DNA of 64,000 bases from Calliopsis andreniformis (Eukaryota; Arthropoda; Insecta; Hymenoptera; Andrenidae), in NCBI RefSeq assembly GCF_051401765.1, contig NW_027480535.1, positions 1,116,001-1,180,000 of the forward strand. The letters are read 5' to 3'. How positions within the stretch are numbered: position 1 is the first letter of the stretch; each line of letters opens with the position of its first letter. The notes under the pieces are model-generated. The model was given only the letters and a program-made list of their open reading frames with translations. It had not been told where the DNA came from and made no database searches. The translations under genes and the position numbers were made by a program. This document shows, one piece after another, positions 61,276 through 64,000 of this stretch.

Positions 61276-64000
61276 AGATTGATGATTGAGGATTGAGGAT
61301 TAATGATTGAGTATTGAGGATTGAAGGTTGAGAATTGAGGATTGAGGATTGAACATTGAGGACTGAGTGTTGAGGGCTGAGTGATGAGAATTGATGTTTG
61401 TGCATAGAGATTTGAAGATTGCAGATTGAGTATTAAGTATTGAAAACTGTGAATTGAGGATATTCTATTGGGGATTGAGGATTGACAACTGATTGTTGAG
61501 GACTGAGGGCTGAAGATTGAGGATAGGGTATTGAGGATTGAAGAATGAGGATTGAGGATTGCCGATTGAGGATTGAGGATTGAAGATTGAGTATTCAGGA
61601 TTGGAGATTGACGATTGAGGATTGAGGACTGAGGATCGAGGATTGAGGATTGAGGATTGAAGATTGAGTACTGAGGATTGATGATTGAGGGTTCAGGATT
61701 GAGGATTGAGGATTGTGGATTGAGAATTGAAGATTGAGGATTGGGGACTGAGTGTTGAGGGTTGAGTGATGAGGATTGATGTTTGTGGATAGAGATTGGA
61801 AGATTGCAGATTGAGTATTGAGTATTGAAACCTGTGAATTGATGATATTCTATTGAGGATTGAGGATTGACAACCGATTGTTGAGGACTGAGGGCTGAAG
61901 GTTGAGGATTCAGGATTGAGGATTCAGAATTGAGGTTTGAGGACTGAGGATTGAGGATTGAGGATTGAGGATTGAGGATTGAGGATTGAGGATTGAGGAT
62001 TGAGGATTGAGGATTGAAGATTGAGTATTGAAGATTGAAGATTGGGTATTGAGGATTGAACATCGAGGATTGAACATTGAGGATTGAGGATTGAGGGTTG
62101 AGGATTGAAGATTGAATATTGATGATTGAAGGTTGAGGATTGAGGATTGAGGGTTGTGGATTCAGGACGAGGACTCTGGGTTGAGTATTGATGTTTGAGG
62201 TCTGAGGATTGAGGATAGAGGATTGAGAATTGAGGATTGAGGATTGAGGATTGAAGATTGAGGATTCTGTATTGAGGATTGAAGAATGAGAACTGAGGAT
62301 TGAGGATTGAGGATTGAGGATTGTAGATTGAGTATTGAGGATTGAAGATTGAGGATTGAGGATTGAAGATTGAGTATTGAGGATTGAAGATTGATGATTG
62401 AGGATTGTGGATTGAGGATTGAGGATTGAACATTGAGTACTGAGTGTTGAGGGTTTAGTGATGAGAATTGGTGTTTGTGGATAGAGATATGAAGATTGCA
62501 GATTGAGTATTGCGTATGGAAAACTCTGAACTGAGGATATTCTAGTGAGGATTGAGGATTGACAACTGATTGTTGAGGACTGAGGGCTGAAGATTGAGGA
62601 TACAGGAATGAGGATTCAGGACTGTGGTATGAGGACTGAGGATTGAGGATTGAGGATTGGGGACTGAGGATTGAGGATCGAGGATTGAAGACTGAAGATT
62701 GGGTATTGAGGATTGAACATTGAGGATCGAGGATTGAGGATTGAGGATTGAGGATTGAGGATTGAGGATTGAAGATTGAATATTGATGATTGAAGGTTGA
62801 GGATTGAGGATTGAGGGTTGTGGATTCAGGACGAGGACTGAGGGTTGAGTATTGATGTTTGAGGTCTGAGGATTGAGGATAGGGGATTGAGAATTGAGGA
62901 TTGAGGATTGAGGATTTAGGATTGAGGATTGAGGACTGAGGATTGAAGATTGAGTATTGAGGATTGAAGATTGAGGGTTGAGGATTGAGGATTGAGGATT
63001 GAGGATTGAGGATGAGGGCTGAGGTTTGAAGATTGAGGTATGAGGACTCAGAACTGAGGATTGAGGATTGAGAATTGAGGATTGAGGATTGAGGATTGAA
63101 GATTGAGGATAGGGTATCGAGGATTGAAGAATGAGGATTGAGGATGGGCGATTGAGGATTGAGGATTGAAGATTGAGTATTCAGGATTGGAGATTGACGA
63201 TTGGGGATTGAGGATTGAGGATCGAGGATTGAGGATTGAGGATTGAAGGTTGAGTATTGAGGATTGAAGATTGAGGATTGAGGGTTGAGGGTTGAGGATT
63301 GAGGATTGAGGATTGAGAATTGAAGATTGAGGTTTGGGAACTGAGTGTTGAGGGTTGAGTGATGAGGATTGATGTTTGTGGATAGAGATTTGAAGATTGC
63401 AAATTGAGTATTGAGTATTGAATCCTGTGAATTGAGGATATTCTGTTGAAGATTGAGGATTGACAACTGATTGTTGAGGACTGAGGGCTGAAGATTGAGG
63501 ATTTAGGATTGCGAATACAGAATTGAGGTTTGAGGATTGAGGATTGAGGATTGAAGATTGATTATTGAGGATTGAAGATTGAGGATTGAGGATTGAGGAT
63601 TGAGGATTGAGGATGAGGGCTGAGGGTTGAGGATTGAGGTTTGAGGATTGAGGACTGAGGATTGTGGATTGAGGATTGAGGATTGAGGATTGAGGATTGA
63701 GGATGAGGGCTGAGGGTTGAGGATTGAGGCTTGAGGATTGAGGACTGAGGATTGTGGATTGAGGATTGATGATTGAGTATTGAGGATTGAAGATTGAGGA
63801 TTGAGGATTGACGATTGAAGATTGAGGATTGGGGATTGAGGATTGACGATTGAGGATTGAGTATTTAGGTTTGAGAATTGAGGATTGAGGATTGAAGATT
63901 GTGTATTCAGGATTGAAGATTGAGGATTGAGGATTGAGGATTGAGGATTGAGGATTGACGATAAAGGCTGAGGCTTGAGGATTGAGGTTTGAGGACTGAG

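Larger units (their letters stand above)
1..64000 (+). repeat. Heptanucleotide satellite array, unit GAGGATT (complement AATCCTC)
   Basis: Every line of the window can be parsed into 7-bp units related to GAGGATT, all in the same direction. Frequent variant units are gaagatt, gagtatt, gagaatt, gaggact, gagggtt, gatgatt and gacgatt. Pure runs of a dozen or more perfect units occur, for example near 2070-2130, 12280-12350 and 41520-41590. The array is already in progress at base 1 and still running at base 64000, so both ends lie outside the window. I found no inverted segment and no non-repetitive insertion. Short-unit satellites of this size are typical of eukaryotic heterochromatin. I do not recognise this unit as a named satellite. 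Any function is unknown. Confidence 0.98.
51603..64000 (+). repeat. Superunit copy 3 (truncated by the window end)
   Basis: It matches copy 2 at offset 5138 up to about 56090, then continues into block F like copy 1 (offset 16983 from F1). After a 2095-bp tandem duplication the offset is 19078, and after loss of 168 bp it is 18910, which holds to the window end (45090 matches 64000). By this alignment the superunit should end roughly 1.4 kb beyond the window. Confidence 0.85.

Noticed and set aside
1001..63466. Many long - strand open frames (60-857 codons) rich in S, I, L, N, P and Q
   Set aside because: They are translations of the heptamer, stop-free in all - strand frames. They overlap one another in different frames, their boundaries change between duplicate DNA copies, and they contain no recognisable domain or start context. 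I list none as a CDS.
1..64000. Telomeric repeat array
   Set aside because: The unit GAGGATT is G-rich and 7 bp like the plant telomere unit TTTAGGG but differs at several positions. The array has diverged units and multi-kilobase duplications, unlike a terminal telomere tract.
1..64000. CRISPR array (regularly recurring conserved landmarks)
   Set aside because: The landmarks are about 230 bp, irregularly spaced (280-2500 bp), and the intervening sequence is itself heptamer repeat, not unique spacers. No cas gene is possible here.
1..64000. Immunoglobulin switch-region-like DNA (G-rich non-template strand, gggctgag and ggttgag units)
   Set aside because: AGCT hotspots are confined to the gaaagct of some landmarks, and no constant-region exon is present. 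The resemblance is only general G-richness.
1..64000. Known 7-bp satellites of Drosophila virilis, or cyanobacterial and Beggiatoaceae heptanucleotide repeats
   Set aside because: From memory those units (ACAAACT type; CCCCAAT-like; TAACTGA) do not match GAGGATT or its rotations. I could not run a search, so a relationship to a less known repeat is open.
1..64000. The tattct and gatattct strings in landmarks as promoter -10 or TATA elements
   Set aside because: They recur as part of the landmark in every copy, have no paired upstream element, and precede no gene.

Overview
The whole 64 kb window is one tandem-repeat array. I see no protein-coding gene, RNA gene, mobile element or CRISPR array in it. 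The basic unit is a heptamer, GAGGATT on the + strand (AATCCTC on the - strand), repeated head to tail in one orientation from the first base to the last. Common variants are gaagatt, gagtatt, gaggact, gagaatt, gatgatt, gacgatt and gagggtt, with occasional 6-bp units. The consensus has no C on the + strand, so the array is extremely strand-asymmetric. The - strand lacks stop codons in all three frames of the pure repeat and always translates as the cyclic heptapeptide SSILNPQ. The + strand meets TGA in every frame every 21 bp. All long open frames in the window are on the - strand and are best explained this way.

The array has at least four levels of organisation. (1) The heptamer. (2) A diverged landmark of about 230 bp whose core is CAACTGATTGTTG or CAATTGATTGTTG. 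I count 78 copies plus 10 of a more diverged form (L3), spaced from about 280 bp to 2.5 kb. (3) Local higher-order units with periods of 594, 1266, 1306-1327, 1370, 2095, 2319 and 2473 bp. (4) Multi-kilobase duplications: 1-4556 with 8101-12690; 24575-31180 with 31181-38555; and an 11.86-kb superunit starting at 34605, 46465 and 51603, whose middle copy has lost about 6.7 kb. Most length differences between copies are n x 7 bp, or n x 7 + 6 when one hexamer unit is included, as expected for in-register unequal crossing over or slippage.

Layout: 1-4556 block A1; 4557-8100 L2/L3-rich linker with a 2319-bp duplication; 8101-12690 block A2; 12300-18970 tandem blocks with periods 1370 and 2473; 18970-24575 mosaic, including a 2.5-kb stretch without landmarks; 24575-38555 blocks E1 and E2; 34605-64000 three superunits, with block F (A-related) at 39108-45815 and again from 56091 to the window end.

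Organism: the sequence has no gene from which to infer taxonomy. An array of more than 64 kb of short units with nested higher-order repeats most resembles eukaryotic satellite heterochromatin (centromeric, pericentromeric, sex-chromosome or B-chromosome). Dispersed heptanucleotide repeats are also known in some bacteria (cyanobacteria, Beggiatoaceae), but not at this size to my knowledge. There are no gene interactions to describe. The near-identity of the largest duplications means either very recent expansion or an assembly error, and that must be settled first.
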